Assembly: GCA_900546665.1 (NCBI GenBank)
Contig: URDY01000031.1
Span: 1-29,101 of the forward strand
Direction of reading: 5' to 3'
From: an uncultured Paraprevotella sp.
GTDB taxonomy: Bacteria > Bacteroidota > Bacteroidia > Bacteroidales > Bacteroidaceae
DNA length: 29,101 nt
Shown: positions 1-10,128 of the stretch, in pieces
Layout of the letters: each line of letters opens with the position of its first letter
How positions within the stretch are numbered: the first letter of the stretch is position 1
The notes under the pieces: model-generated
Told to the model about the DNA's origin: nothing
Databases searched by the model: none
The model's input: the letters and a program-made list of their open reading frames with translations, nothing else
Position numbers and translations under genes: made by a program

Positions 1-722
1 TCGTTGCCCGGACCTTCCTTCAGCCAGTACATGCCGTAATTGTAGATGTCCGGAAGGTCGCAGAACACGCCCAGGGAGATGCAGAACAGCGCGTTGCCCT
101 GGCCCCAGTTGCTGTGGTAGTGGTACCAGTTGCCCTCGCGCACCACCGTATCGTGGCGGCGTTCCAGAAAGTCCTGGGCCACCGTGAACCACACGTCGAT
201 CATGTACTGCTTGAACAGTTCGATGTCTTCGGAAGACCATTTCGGGTAGTCGCGCATGATCTCCGCCGCGTTCAGAAGCTGGTAGCCGATAAAGCCGGGG
301 ATGAGGGAGATGTTGGAGTTGCCGCCGAGGGCCTTGTTGTACATGCGGTAGGCGTTGAGCACGTCGATCGCCACGTCGCCGTAGCCTTCCTCGCCCGTTA
401 GCTTCCACAGAAGGGCGCACTGGTAGGCGCGCGCCGCATTGCGGTAGGCGTTCATGTAGTTGTCACCTGACACACCGCGGATGATCGTCTCGTTCACTGC
501 CCAGTTGCCGCCCCAGTTACCTCGCACGGGAGGGGCGTTGCGAAGGTCATCCAGGGACTGGACGGCCACAGGGTCGTTCGAAGACAGGCGTTCACGGACC
601 AGATCGAAGTCTGACGCACTGTGAAGAAGACCCGGATGTGCAAAACGGCTTTGGGCATACATATACCCGGAAGAAAACAGCAGGCATACTGCTGATAAAG
701 CCAATTTTCTAACCATAATCAT
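1..722 (-). CDS. Secreted alginate-lyase-family protein, N-terminal part (runs off left edge)
   Basis: The reverse strand is open from the window edge up to two in-frame ATGs at 722 and 716. The N-terminus has a Lys/Arg followed by a hydrophobic stretch ending near MYAQ, a typical type I signal peptide, and then mature sequence beginning RFAHPGLLH. That motif and later NWGGNW and REGNWYHYHSNWG segments match the alpha-helical toroid alginate-lyase/heparinase-like families. The downstream tandem lyase at 10129-13212 has the same FVHPG-LHT opening, so the two are paralogues; this one resembles the second module of that protein most (W-x-KEGPGN against YYKNGLGNG). It probably acts in the periplasm or at the surface on an acidic polysaccharide. 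The C-terminus is outside the window. No Shine-Dalgarno decides between the two ATGs; 722 is taken as the longer choice. Confidence 0.75.
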   Translation of the reverse strand, partial: MIMVRKLALSAVCLLFSSGYMYAQSRFAHPGLLHSASDFDLVRERLSSNDPVAVQSLDDLRNAPPVRGNWGGNWAVNETIIRGVSGDNYMNAYRNAARAYQCALLWKLTGEEGYGDVAIDVLNAYRMYNKALGGNSNISLIPGFIGYQLLNAAEIMRDYPKWSSEDIELFKQYMIDVWFTVAQDFLERRHDTVVREGNWYHYHSNWGQGNALFCISLGVFCDLPDIYNYGMYWLKEGPGN

Positions 723-1036
723 AAACCGAATTTGATAAACTTAATATTTAAATAATTAGATTAATGCGAACAGAATTTATAACATATACGAACGAAAACA
801 CGTTTTCCCGCAAAAAAAGTATTAATTTAACATTTATTTAATGTATTGTTGTGTTTTTATGTGGACAATGTGGATTATCTTTATCCCAAAATGTGGATAA
901 AATCTACATTATTTAGAACTAAACCGAAACGAAAAAACTGATAATGAGAAGGATAAATAATATGGCACATTTATTGTTCTCCCTAATATATTACTAGACT
1001 AAATATCATATTTGAATAATCTCTATAATAAAAAAC
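723..1036. promoter_or_regulatory. AT-rich divergent intergenic region with a TGTGGA repeat/palindrome cluster
   Basis: This 314-bp gap separates the divergent lyase and efflux operon and holds no gene. TGTGGA occurs three times (860-865, 869-874, 892-897); the last two lie in direct copies of AATGTGGAT (867-875 and 890-898). The second copy forms an imperfect palindrome with ATCTACATT (902-910) around a central AAA, and an overlapping 7-bp inverted repeat TTTATCC/GGATAAA lies at 880-886/895-901. This is a plausible operator. A CATATTTG at 1007-1014 is one base from the Bacteroides -7 consensus but has no TTTG at the right distance, so the efflux promoter is not firmly placed. Confidence 0.4.
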
Positions 1037-2212
1037 ATGAGACTACCCGTTAATAACATGAAATCCTATTTCATCATTAAGAAAAAAACCATAGGCATTC
1101 TGGCCTTAATTGCTCTGATTATTTCAGGTTACATGTATTTTACAAGAAAAAAGGCCCCTCAGGAAGAACTGAGTATTGTTTCGGCCATTCCTGTCAGTCA
1201 GAGTAATGTCGAAATATACGGTGAATATGTCGGCCATATCCGGGCACAGCAATTCGTTGAGGTCCATGCACGCGTAGAAGGTTACCTTGAACAAATGCTG
1301 TTTGCAGAAGGTACTTATGTCAAGAAAGGACAGATTCTTTTTGTCATCGATCCCCGTCAATACAAAGCAAAAGTAGACAAAGCTTCAGCACAACTTAAAA
1401 AAGACGAAGCACAAGCCAGAAAAGCCCAGCACGATCTGGAACGCATACGGCCACTTTATGAACAGAATGCTGCCAGCCAACTTGATTTGGATAATGCAGT
1501 AGCCGCTTACGAAAGCGCCAAAGCCTCCATGGCCATGAGTAAAGCCGATTTAAGCCAAGCCCAGCTTGAATTGGAATACACTGTTGTAAGAGCACCTATA
1601 TCCGGCAACATCGGAGAAAGATTTGTCGACCTTGGAACCTTGGTAGGTACAGGCGGAAAATCCCAGTTAGCTACTGTCGTCAAAAGTGACACCGTACTCG
1701 TTGACTTCAGCATGACCGCACTCGATTATCTGAAAAGTAAAGAACGCAACGTCAATCTGGGACAACAAGTTGCCAACAGATCCTGGCAACCATATATCAC
1801 CATTACTTTAGCAGACAATTCACAATATCCTTATAAAGGTCTGGTTGATTTTGCCGATCCGCAGGTTGATTCACAAACCGGAACCTTTTCTGTACGTGCT
1901 GAAATGCCTAACCCGCAACACGTCCTGCTTCCCGGACAGTTTACCAAAGTAAGACTGTTACTGGATGTCCGCGAAAATGCAGTAACAGTCCCCATGAAGG
2001 CTGTCATATTGGAAAAAGGAGGCGCTTATATTTATATTGTCAGAAAAAACAATACAGTAGAGAAACGATTTATTGAACTGGGACCTCAACAAGAAAACAT
2101 GGTTGTCGTAGAACGTGGTCTGGTATCCGGTGAAATGATTGTTACGGAAGGTTATCACAAACTGCAACCTGGAATGAAAGTTAAAATAAGCAACAGTACT
2201 TCTAATCAATAA
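1037..2212 (+). CDS. RND efflux periplasmic adaptor (membrane fusion protein, AcrA/MexA type)
   Basis: 391 residues. It links the inner-membrane pump encoded next to the outer-membrane channel. A positively charged N-terminus is followed by one hydrophobic anchor at about residues 18-36. Next come a first lipoyl half with the V-x-A-R-V-E-G-Y motif, an alpha-helical hairpin (about 100-170, rich in A, Q and K), the second lipoyl half (VRAPISGNIGER), a beta-barrel domain (DPQVDSQTGTFSVRAEMPNP, LLPGQF) and a C-terminal membrane-proximal domain. All the expected segments are present and the length is normal. An alternative start is the ATG at 1058, eight codons in. First gene of a three-gene operon, 16 bp before the pump. 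Confidence 0.95.
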   Translation: MRLPVNNMKSYFIIKKKTIGILALIALIISGYMYFTRKKAPQEELSIVSAIPVSQSNVEIYGEYVGHIRAQQFVEVHARVEGYLEQMLFAEGTYVKKGQILFVIDPRQYKAKVDKASAQLKKDEAQARKAQHDLERIRPLYEQNAASQLDLDNAVAAYESAKASMAMSKADLSQAQLELEYTVVRAPISGNIGERFVDLGTLVGTGGKSQLATVVKSDTVLVDFSMTALDYLKSKERNVNLGQQVANRSWQPYITITLADNSQYPYKGLVDFADPQVDSQTGTFSVRAEMPNPQHVLLPGQFTKVRLLLDVRENAVTVPMKAVILEKGGAYIYIVRKNNTVEKRFIELGPQQENMVVVERGLVSGEMIVTEGYHKLQPGMKVKISNSTSNQ

Positions 2213-2228
2213 GACTCCTATCCAGCAT

Positions 2229-5200
2229 ATGAAAGTTAACTTCTTTATTGACCATCCGATATTTTCGGCCGTCATCTCCATACTTATTGTCATTATCGGA
2301 CTGATCGGTCTGACATTACTTCCCATTGACCAATATCCACAAATCACACCGCCTATTGTTAAGATCAGTGCTTCCTATCCTGGTGCCAGTGCTTCTACGG
2401 TATCACAGGCAGTAGCTACGCCCATAGAACAGGAGTTAAACGGTACACCGGGAATGCTATACATGGAATCCAACAGTTCCAACTCTGGCGGTTTCTCTGC
2501 TACGGTCACTTTTGATGTATCGACAGACGCAGATCTGGCTGCAGTGGAAATTCAGAACAGACTGAAACTGGCCGAGTCACGTCTTCCTGCAGAAGTAATC
2601 CAAAACGGTATTTCGGTAGAAAAGCAGGCTCCCAGCCAACTCATGACCATCTGTCTGACCTCATCCGACCCTAAATTTGATGAAATATATCTCAGCAACT
2701 TCGCTACACTGAATGTAATCGACCTGTTAAGACGAATTCCGGGTGTTGGACGTATATCCAATGTGGGTGGACGTTACTATGCCATGCAAATCTGGGTACA
2801 ACCGGACAAGCTGGCTCATTTCGGACTTACAGTCAAGGATCTTCAGAATGCCCTCAAGGACCAGAACAGCGAAGCCGCTGCGGGTGTACTTGGACAACAA
2901 CCCATGAATGGAGTGGATGTCACTATTCCTATCACTACGCATGGCCGTCTGTCAACAGTCAGTGAATTTGAAGACATCGTCATCAGAGCCAATCCAGACG
3001 GATCCATCATCCGTCTCCGTGATGTAGCCCGCATTTCACTCGAAGCCTCTTCTTATAATACAGAAAGTGGAATCAATGGAGGTAATGCAGCTGTATTGGG
3101 AATCTACATGTTGCCGGGTGCCAATGCCATGGAAGTAGCCCAGCGTATCAAGGACGAAATGAAAAAACTCAGCCTTAACTTCCCTGAGGGCATGACTTAT
3201 GAAATTCCTTTTGATATGACCACTTATATCTCGGAATCCATTCATGAGGTATACAAAACATTGTTTGAAGCTCTGATTCTGGTTATCATCGTGGTGTTCC
3301 TGTCATTACAGAACTGGAGAGCCACCCTGATTCCTATTGTAGCAGTTCCCATCTCCCTCATAGGAACGTTCGGACTGATGCTTGTTTTCGGTTTTTCTCT
3401 CAACATGCTGACCCTTCTTGGACTTATTCTGGCCATTGGTATCGTTGTGGATGACGCCATCGTAGTGGTTGAGAACGTAGAACGTATCATGGATGAAGAA
3501 AAGCTGAATGCTTATGAAGCTACCAAAAAGGCCATGGACGGACTGTGCGGTGCCATCATAGCCACCTCTTTGGTATTGGTCGCTGTATTCGTCCCGGTCA
3601 GTTTCCTTTCAGGAATCACCGGTATGCTCTACCGTCAGTTTACCGTGACTATCGCAGTTTCTGTTCTGATCTCCACGGTTGTAGCCCTGACATTAAGCCC
3701 GGCCATGTGTGCTCTGATTCTTAAATCATCTGACAAAAGAAAAAAGAAGCCCATTGTTTTCAGATACATCAATAAATGGCTACGTACCGGCAACTCCAAA
3801 TACGTCAGCCTCATCACGTCCCTTTTAAAAGGGCCACGCCGTGTCATGACCACCTTCGGATGCGGTCTCATAGCCATAATCGGTCTCCATCAGCTTATTC
3901 CTACCAGTTTTCTGCCAACCGAAGATCAGGGTTATTTCAAGGTCGAGCTGGAATTACCGGAAGGAGCCACACTCGAACGAACCCGGAAAGTAACAGACCG
4001 TGCCGTACAATATCTGATGTCACTGCCTGCTGTTGACTACGTACAGAATGTCACTGGAAGCAGCCCACGTGTCGGTACCAATCAGGGGCGTGCAGAACTG
4101 ACTGTTATCCTGAAGCCATGGAAAGAACGTAAAGATGAATCCATTGACCAGCTGATGAATAACGTACGCCAGACTTTGTCACAATATCCCGAATGCAAAG
4201 TCTATCTCTCCACACCTCCAGTCATCCCCGGCCTGGGTAGTTCCGGAGGTTTTGAAATGCAGCTCGAAGCCCGTGGAGATGCCACTTTTGACAATCTCGT
4301 TCAAGCAGTAGATACATTAATGTATTATGCTTCCAGAAGTAAAGAACTTACAGGACTTTCTTCCTCTCTTCAGGCTGAGATACCACAACTTTATTTCAAT
4401 GTAGACCGCGACAAGGTTAAGTTTGCCGGTGTTCCTTTGGCAGATGTATTCTCCACCATGAAGGCCTATACCGGTTCGGTTTATGTGAACGACTTCAACA
4501 TGTTCAACCGCATCTACCGTGTTTACATTCAGGCAGAAGCTCCATACAGGAAAGACAAAGAGGATATCAATCTGTTTTTTGTAAGAGGTAATCACAATGC
4601 CATGATCCCATTAACTTCACTCGGAGAAGCTACTTATACGACAGGCCCCGGAAGCATCAAACGTTTCAATATGTTCACAGCTTCCGTAATCCGTGGCGAA
4701 GCTGCTGACGGTTACAGTACAGGACAGGCCATGCAGAAACTCGAACAAATAGCCAGAGAACATCTTCCGCAAAACATCGGAATAGAATGGAGCGGACTTT
4801 CTTATCAGGAAAAGCAGGCAGGCGGACAAACAGGCCTTGTTCTGGCTCTTGTATTTTTGTTTGTTTTCCTGTTCCTTGCTGCCTTATATGAAAGCTGGCT
4901 TATTCCTGCAGCCGTACTGTTGTCGCTTCCTGTTGCAGCGCTTGGTGCTTATCTGGGTGTATGGATTTGTGGACTGGAAAATGATGTTTACTTCCAGATC
5001 GGTCTCGTCATGCTGATGGGTCTGGCTGCCAAAAATGCCATTCTGATTGTAGAATTCGCCAAAGAACAGATCGAATCCGGTGCCCAGCTCATTGATGCGA
5101 CCATTCAGGCGGCCCGTCTGCGTTTCCGTCCTATTCTGATGACATCTCTGGCATTCATTTTGGGTATGCTTCCCATGGTTCTGGCTGACGGTCCCGGATC

Positions 5201-5342
5201 AGCCAGCCGACGTGCCATCGGTACAGGTGTCTTTTTCGGAATGATTGTTGCTGTAACTGCCGGAATTTTGCTGGTTCCATTTTTCTTTGTCTATATCAAT
5301 AAGATAAAATATAAATTCATTTCCAAATCAAAGAAGTCATGA
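2229..5342 (+). CDS. RND multidrug efflux pump, inner-membrane transporter (AcrB/HAE1 type)
   Basis: 1037 residues, full length for the HAE1 family. Proton-driven pump of a tripartite envelope complex. The N-terminus MKVNFFIDHPIFSAVISILI is the usual first transmembrane helix. The proton-relay aspartates are in GIVVDDAIVVVEN (Asp408-Asp409) and the matching lysine is in LMGLAAKNAILIVEFAKE (Lys935). Two large periplasmic loops (about 40-335 and 560-865) and twelve predicted transmembrane segments follow the family plan. The stop overlaps the start of the next gene by 4 bp (ATGA), indicating translational coupling. Substrates cannot be read from sequence; drugs, bile salts or cell-envelope products are family possibilities. 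Confidence 0.96.
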   Translation: MKVNFFIDHPIFSAVISILIVIIGLIGLTLLPIDQYPQITPPIVKISASYPGASASTVSQAVATPIEQELNGTPGMLYMESNSSNSGGFSATVTFDVSTDADLAAVEIQNRLKLAESRLPAEVIQNGISVEKQAPSQLMTICLTSSDPKFDEIYLSNFATLNVIDLLRRIPGVGRISNVGGRYYAMQIWVQPDKLAHFGLTVKDLQNALKDQNSEAAAGVLGQQPMNGVDVTIPITTHGRLSTVSEFEDIVIRANPDGSIIRLRDVARISLEASSYNTESGINGGNAAVLGIYMLPGANAMEVAQRIKDEMKKLSLNFPEGMTYEIPFDMTTYISESIHEVYKTLFEALILVIIVVFLSLQNWRATLIPIVAVPISLIGTFGLMLVFGFSLNMLTLLGLILAIGIVVDDAIVVVENVERIMDEEKLNAYEATKKAMDGLCGAIIATSLVLVAVFVPVSFLSGITGMLYRQFTVTIAVSVLISTVVALTLSPAMCALILKSSDKRKKKPIVFRYINKWLRTGNSKYVSLITSLLKGPRRVMTTFGCGLIAIIGLHQLIPTSFLPTEDQGYFKVELELPEGATLERTRKVTDRAVQYLMSLPAVDYVQNVTGSSPRVGTNQGRAELTVILKPWKERKDESIDQLMNNVRQTLSQYPECKVYLSTPPVIPGLGSSGGFEMQLEARGDATFDNLVQAVDTLMYYASRSKELTGLSSSLQAEIPQLYFNVDRDKVKFAGVPLADVFSTMKAYTGSVYVNDFNMFNRIYRVYIQAEAPYRKDKEDINLFFVRGNHNAMIPLTSLGEATYTTGPGSIKRFNMFTASVIRGEAADGYSTGQAMQKLEQIAREHLPQNIGIEWSGLSYQEKQAGGQTGLVLALVFLFVFLFLAALYESWLIPAAVLLSLPVAALGAYLGVWICGLENDVYFQIGLVMLMGLAAKNAILIVEFAKEQIESGAQLIDATIQAARLRFRPILMTSLAFILGMLPMVLADGPGSASRRAIGTGVFFGMIVAVTAGILLVPFFFVYINKIKYKFISKSKKS

Positions 5343-6724
5343 TAATCAAAAGCACACATATAGCCTCTTTCATTTTAGGGATAACCCTTTTTATAACGGT
5401 TTCCTGTAAGGTGGGACAACCATACACGAGGCCAGATCTTAAATTACCGGATCTTCCGGACCAGACTGCTGTCGATACCTTTTCCATGGCAGACCTGCAA
5501 TGGTGGGATATTTATGGAGACACCTTACTTCAGAACCTGATCAGACATACTTTGGAGTATAATAAGGATATGCTCACAGCCGGTGCCAGAATCAAGGAAC
5601 TGGCCGCACTCAAAAGGGTTGACATCAGTAAACTGGCTCCACAAATCAACGGTCGTCTCTACGGTGAAAAAGATGCCGAAAACTATGGTGGAAACCACTA
5701 CAGTTCCGATCCGGAATTATCTGCCAAAATACTGGCTTCTTGGGAACTGGATATATGGGGAAATCTCAGATGGGGAGCAGAAAGGAGTAAAGCCCTGCTA
5801 ATGCAAAGCATTGAAGAACAACGGGCTCTTCAGGTCAGTCTGGTAGCACAGGTTGCCCAATCTTATTTTGAACTGGTTGCACTGGATCAGGAACTCTCTA
5901 TTGTCAAACAGACCCTTCATGCCCGCCAGGAAGGCGTACGACTGGCCAAGATCCGCTTTGAAGGCGGTCTGACTTCAGAAACTTCATATCAGCAGGCACA
6001 AGTAGAATTGGCCCGCACGGCTACACTCGTACCTGAACTGGAAAAAGCCGTTGCAACAAAAGAAAACGAAATAGCCTTGCTGACCGGCGACTTTCCTCAT
6101 CACATACTACGCCTGAAGGCCAACGACAATCCCGGTCTTCTGATTCAGGAACTACCGGCCGGACTGTCATCTTCCTTGCTTGAACGTCGTCCCGACATCA
6201 GAGCTGCCGAGAAGGCTCTGCAGGCAGCCCATGCCGAAGTAGGCATTGCCTTGACCAACATGTTCCCCAAGATCAGCCTCACGGCCCAGTTCGGAGTAGA
6301 AAGTGATGAATTCAGCAATCTGTTAAAATCACCGGCCCACTTTCTGAGTGCCAGTCTGCTCACCCCCTTGTTTGCCATGGGGAAAAACAGAGCACAACTG
6401 AAAGCCCAGAAAGCTGCACGTGAACAAAGTGTCTACCAATACGAAAAACAAGTCATCACGGCATTCAAGGAAGTCAGTGACGCCATAATTACCTTCAACA
6501 AAAGCAAGGAAGTACTGGATTTGAGCAAGAATCTGGAACAGGCTGCAAAAAGCAACAACAAACTGGCAGATCTTCAGTATATCAACGGTTACATCAACTA
6601 CCTTGACGTTCTCGATGCACAACGTGGCTATTTCGATGCACAGATCGGCCTCAACAAGGCCATGCTCAATCAGCAACTGGCCTTAGTGAAACTCTACAAA
6701 TCATTAGGAGGAGGCTGGAATTAA
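5339..6724 (+). CDS. RND efflux outer-membrane lipoprotein (TolC/OprM/NodT family)
   Basis: 461 residues. Forms the outer-membrane exit channel for the adjacent pump. The N-terminus is a lipoprotein signal with Cys23 in ITVSC. The mature protein has two homologous halves of long helices with the family's SWELDIWG motif, the AQVAQSYFELVALDQEL helix, and the second-half SSSLLERRPDIRAAEKALQAAHAEVGIA motif. The C-terminus (LDVLDAQRGYFDAQIGLNKA ... LYKSLGGGW) is intact. The start codon overlaps the pump gene by 4 bp. A strong hairpin spans its stop codon. Confidence 0.95.
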   Translation: MIIKSTHIASFILGITLFITVSCKVGQPYTRPDLKLPDLPDQTAVDTFSMADLQWWDIYGDTLLQNLIRHTLEYNKDMLTAGARIKELAALKRVDISKLAPQINGRLYGEKDAENYGGNHYSSDPELSAKILASWELDIWGNLRWGAERSKALLMQSIEEQRALQVSLVAQVAQSYFELVALDQELSIVKQTLHARQEGVRLAKIRFEGGLTSETSYQQAQVELARTATLVPELEKAVATKENEIALLTGDFPHHILRLKANDNPGLLIQELPAGLSSSLLERRPDIRAAEKALQAAHAEVGIALTNMFPKISLTAQFGVESDEFSNLLKSPAHFLSASLLTPLFAMGKNRAQLKAQKAAREQSVYQYEKQVITAFKEVSDAIITFNKSKEVLDLSKNLEQAAKSNNKLADLQYINGYINYLDVLDAQRGYFDAQIGLNKAMLNQQLALVKLYKSLGGGWN

Positions 6725-6740
6725 AATCCAGTCCCCTCCT
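6706..6740. terminator. Hairpin across the stop codon of the efflux operon
   Basis: Positions 6706-6719 pair with 6727-6740 (14 positions, one A/C mismatch and one G-T wobble) around a 7-base loop. It lies between the convergent efflux operon and the regulator pseudogene. No clear U-tract follows on either strand, so it may be an imperfect terminator or an RNA-stabilising structure. Confidence 0.4.
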
Positions 6741-6757
6741 ACCCTGAAAAACCAACA

Positions 6758-8983
6758 CTAAGCCTTGTTCTTGTGCTCCTCACGATACTGCGTAGGAGTC
6801 ATGTGGAATTCATCCTTGAAATACTTGTTAAAATATCTCAATGTATTAAATCCTACCATATCAGCAATTTCAGCCACATTGTATTGTGAATCCTGAAGTA
6901 ACTGGGCAGCCCTTTTCAATCGGATTGAACGAATGAACTGTAATGGAGTCAGTTCCACTATTGACTGAAGTTTTCTGTTAAGATGTGCTCTGCTCAATCC
7001 CAGGTCACGTCCCAGATCTTCGATGGTATAGTCAGCATTATCCATATTCTTCTCTACTGAAACCAATGCCCTTTTGACCAGATCCTCATCCAAGGACGTA
7101 GTCGTGATTGTGCTCGGACTGATCACAATTGTCTTATGGAAAAGTTCCTTCCTTTTTTCCTGTTGTTCTATCAGTTTCCTTATTCTGACCAAAAGAATAT
7201 CAAAATTAAACGGCTTTGAAATATAGGAATCTATTCCGGCCTCATAACCTTCTACCTGAACAGAATCCGAACTTCTGGCTGTCAGCAGGATAAAAGGGAT
7301 GTGTGATGTCTTGATATTGTGCTTTATCCTTCTGCACAATTCCATTCCATCCACTTGAGGCATCATCAGATCAGAAACGATAATATCAGGATTTTCGGCA
7401 ATAGCCTTTTCTTCACCTTCCGCACCATCCGAAGCTTCCATAACTTCAAAATCCTTGTTTAACTGACTGACTAGGAACAAACGGAAATCCTTGTTATCCT
7501 CTACCACGAGTATCTTCTTCTTGAGTTGCGTTTCATGCACGTTGTTCTCATCATTCCATTCGTGCATCTCCTCACCAGAAGACAATGGTGCATCTTCAGC
7601 TTCTGGCTGTCCCTTCAAGTCCGTCGGCACATAAACCGTAAATACGGTACCTTTTCCCGGATCACTCTCTACCGTCACCTTACCATCATGCAAGGTGGCA
7701 TATTCCTTGACCAGATACAAACCGATACCACTGCCATTATTCAATTTGGCATCACCTTTGTCCATAGCCTGATAAAAGCGATCAAATATCTGCCCGAAAT
7801 TTTTCGGATCTATGCCACAACCGGTATCACGCACACTGATCAGAGCATATTCTCTTCCGTCCATACACTCCTTGTCTACCTCTATCACGATATAACCGTC
7901 ATCAGGAGTGAATTTAAATGCATTGGAAAGCAGATTACTGATGATCTTGTACATTTTATCGGGATCAAAATTCATATACAGATGACTCTCTCCTACCTTA
8001 AAGTCAAAATTGATATGACGGGCAGCAGCCATCTCTTTGAAACGGCCATATAAATCTTCCACAAAACCTACCATATCTCCCATTTTCAGGGACAGGACTT
8101 CGCGCTTCATTTCTATTTTTCGGAAGTCTAAAAGCTGATTGACCAGTTTCAGGAGTTTGTCTGCATTCTGATATATAAATCCCAGACGCTGTTTTTTCCC
8201 GGCATCACATTCTTCCTTGATCAGAATACCCAAAGGTGTCATTATCAAAGCCAGAGGAGTACGGAATTCGTGACTGATATTCGTAAAGAAATGGAACTTC
8301 ATCTGATCCAGTTCTTCTTTTTGCTGGCGTTCCAGCTTTTCCTTTTCTTTTTCTGCCTTGATCCTGTTCACTTTCTTCCAGCGTCTGACAGCCCAAACCA
8401 GAAGCGCCAAACAAACCAGCACATATAATGTCACGGCAAATGAAGTCAGCCAAAACGGCGGTTTGATTACCACTGACAACACAGCAGGCGTCTTCCCCCA
8501 TATTTTATCACTGTTTGCCGTATAAACACTGAATTTGTATTCTCCCGGACGTAACCCGGTATATACTGCCCTTCCCAGTCCGCTGGAGGATATTTCGGTC
8601 CAATCTTTATCGAACCCTTCGAGTTTGTACCGATAGTAGGTATGTGAAGGATTGACATAATTAAGTCCCGAGAAGTCTATAGAAAACGTATTCTGGTTAT
8701 ACTTCAGAGTGACAGTCTGTATGCTGTCTGTCATGGTCCAGCATGGATATCCGTCAAGCGATTTATTAACCGAAACCGGTTTGTTGAAAACATAGAATCC
8801 TGTAAATACAGGTACATGCGTTGTCGTGTCATAATTTATTTTTTCAGGATTAAAATAATTAAACCCGTGCGCTCCGCCAAAGAATATTTCCCCGTCATGG
8901 GTTTTCAGTACCGTATTTTCATAAAATTTACCTCTCAACAATCCATCTGAGACATCATATTTGACAACTGTAAAAGTAAACAC
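6758..8983 (-). pseudogene. Hybrid two-component regulator (HTCS), C-terminal kinase/receiver/AraC part of a broken gene
   Basis: This open frame (741 codons from a GTG that is only the edge of the frame) carries the end of the sensor: a last propeller blade (DGEIFFGGAHGFNYFNP) and a Y_Y_Y domain (YRYKLEGFDKDWTEI). A transmembrane helix follows near residues 178-200. Next are a HisKA domain with ISHEFRTPL, a HATPase domain with N, G1 (DTGCGIDP) and G2 (GSGIGLYLVKEY) boxes, a receiver with phospho-Asp in IIVSDLMMP, and a C-terminal AraC HTH. In Bacteroidales such proteins sense glycan fragments in the periplasm and activate the neighbouring utilization locus. The output half looks intact, but it is out of frame with the sensor half upstream, so no full-length protein is predicted. 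Confidence 0.85.
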
Positions 8984-10115
8984 CGTACTTGTTACCGATC
9001 AGGACATTACCATCCGGATCCTCCACCATACTGCGCGTTGATTCATTCGAAATTTCCGATACACCGGGTTCTACATGTCCTGAATTGAATTTATGCATTG
9101 CCGGGTGATAATAACATAATCCCTGGAAAAGCGTCCCTACCCACAAACCATTGTCTTCATCCACAAAAACAGAATAGATATCGTTATCCAGACTACCGCC
9201 ATCCGTCAACTCCAATTGATCCATCTTTTCTACATTGAATGTCTGATGCCGGATCAGCCTCAGTCCGGACTTGGATGTTCCGACCCAGACATCACCTTTC
9301 CTATCTATATCCATACAGGTAAAAAAATTGGAAACATCGTTAATTTGGACCACAGTTTTCCATAAACGGCTCATTCTGTTATAATAAAACACTCCGTTAT
9401 TATACATGAACCACAAATTGCCGTGAATATCCGGCTTAAGATAAATTCTGTCTGCGAAACCATTGACCAGTCCAACAAACCGGGATTCTTCCGAAATAAA
9501 TTCTCCGGCACTATAATCCCAGCAACGGATCAGACCGGAACTATAGACAATCCAACACTGGTTTTTATACTGGGCCAGTTCCACCGGCACCCCATAATGA
9601 CGTACCCGATTTTCCCTTTCCGAACCGATCGGACAAAGAATCTTCTTTTTTATGTCATACAAATAAAAATGACAGCTCTCTGTGACGAACCAATAGTTCT
9701 TGTCATTGTCTATGAACATATTGGCCAGTTTTTCATGAATCCCCATCGTTTTCAGTACTCAGGGGATATCATATTCGAATTCATTGGTCGACAGATCAAG
9801 CAACAGCAGATAATGCAACTCCTTCAGCCACATTCTCCCTTCATTGTCATAATACTCTTTTGGCGGATGCGAATAATTCCATTCGTACTTTCTGACCTTG
9901 TCATAATAATAGTGTCTGAAAGTAGATCCGTTATATATATTCAGGATAGAAGCCGTACGTATAGCCATACGTCCGTCGAACACCATACTCAAACTTCTGA
10001 TCTGGTCATCGGAAAGTCCTTCCGACACATCCAGAAGCCTGAACTTGTAATTATCCAATGCCAGGCTGTACGTACCAAATACATTCAACAAAAACACCAG
10101 ACAGATCCATCTCAT
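8955..10115 (-). pseudogene. HTCS sensor part (beta-propeller) with an in-frame stop, upstream half of the same broken gene
   Basis: The likely original start is the ATG at 10115 (MRWICLVFLLN..., a signal peptide), 13 bp after the lyase stop; a TTG at 10127 is an alternative. The sensor begins YKFRLLDVSEGLSDDQIRSL, typical of HTCS propellers. A TGA at 9761-9759 interrupts it, but the same frame continues without a shift (VLKTMGIHEKLANMFIDNDKNYWFV) through further propeller blades (GDVWVGTSKSGL, NGLWVGTLFQGL, GNVLIGNKYGV). It ends at 8955, where the kinase half continues in another frame. Sensor plus kinase halves total about 1125 residues against roughly 1300-1400 for usual members, and blades of the second propeller seem absent, so an internal deletion near 8960-8985 is likely. 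Confidence 0.8.
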
Positions 10116-10128
10116 AACGGTATTCAAT

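Noticed and set aside
114..401. Plus-strand 95-codon open frame
   Set aside because: It is antisense to the lyase-family coding sequence, which has a signal peptide and family motifs; its Val/His-rich composition is a shadow.
7526..8053. 175-codon plus-strand frame
   Set aside because: Antisense to the kinase domain; no family features.
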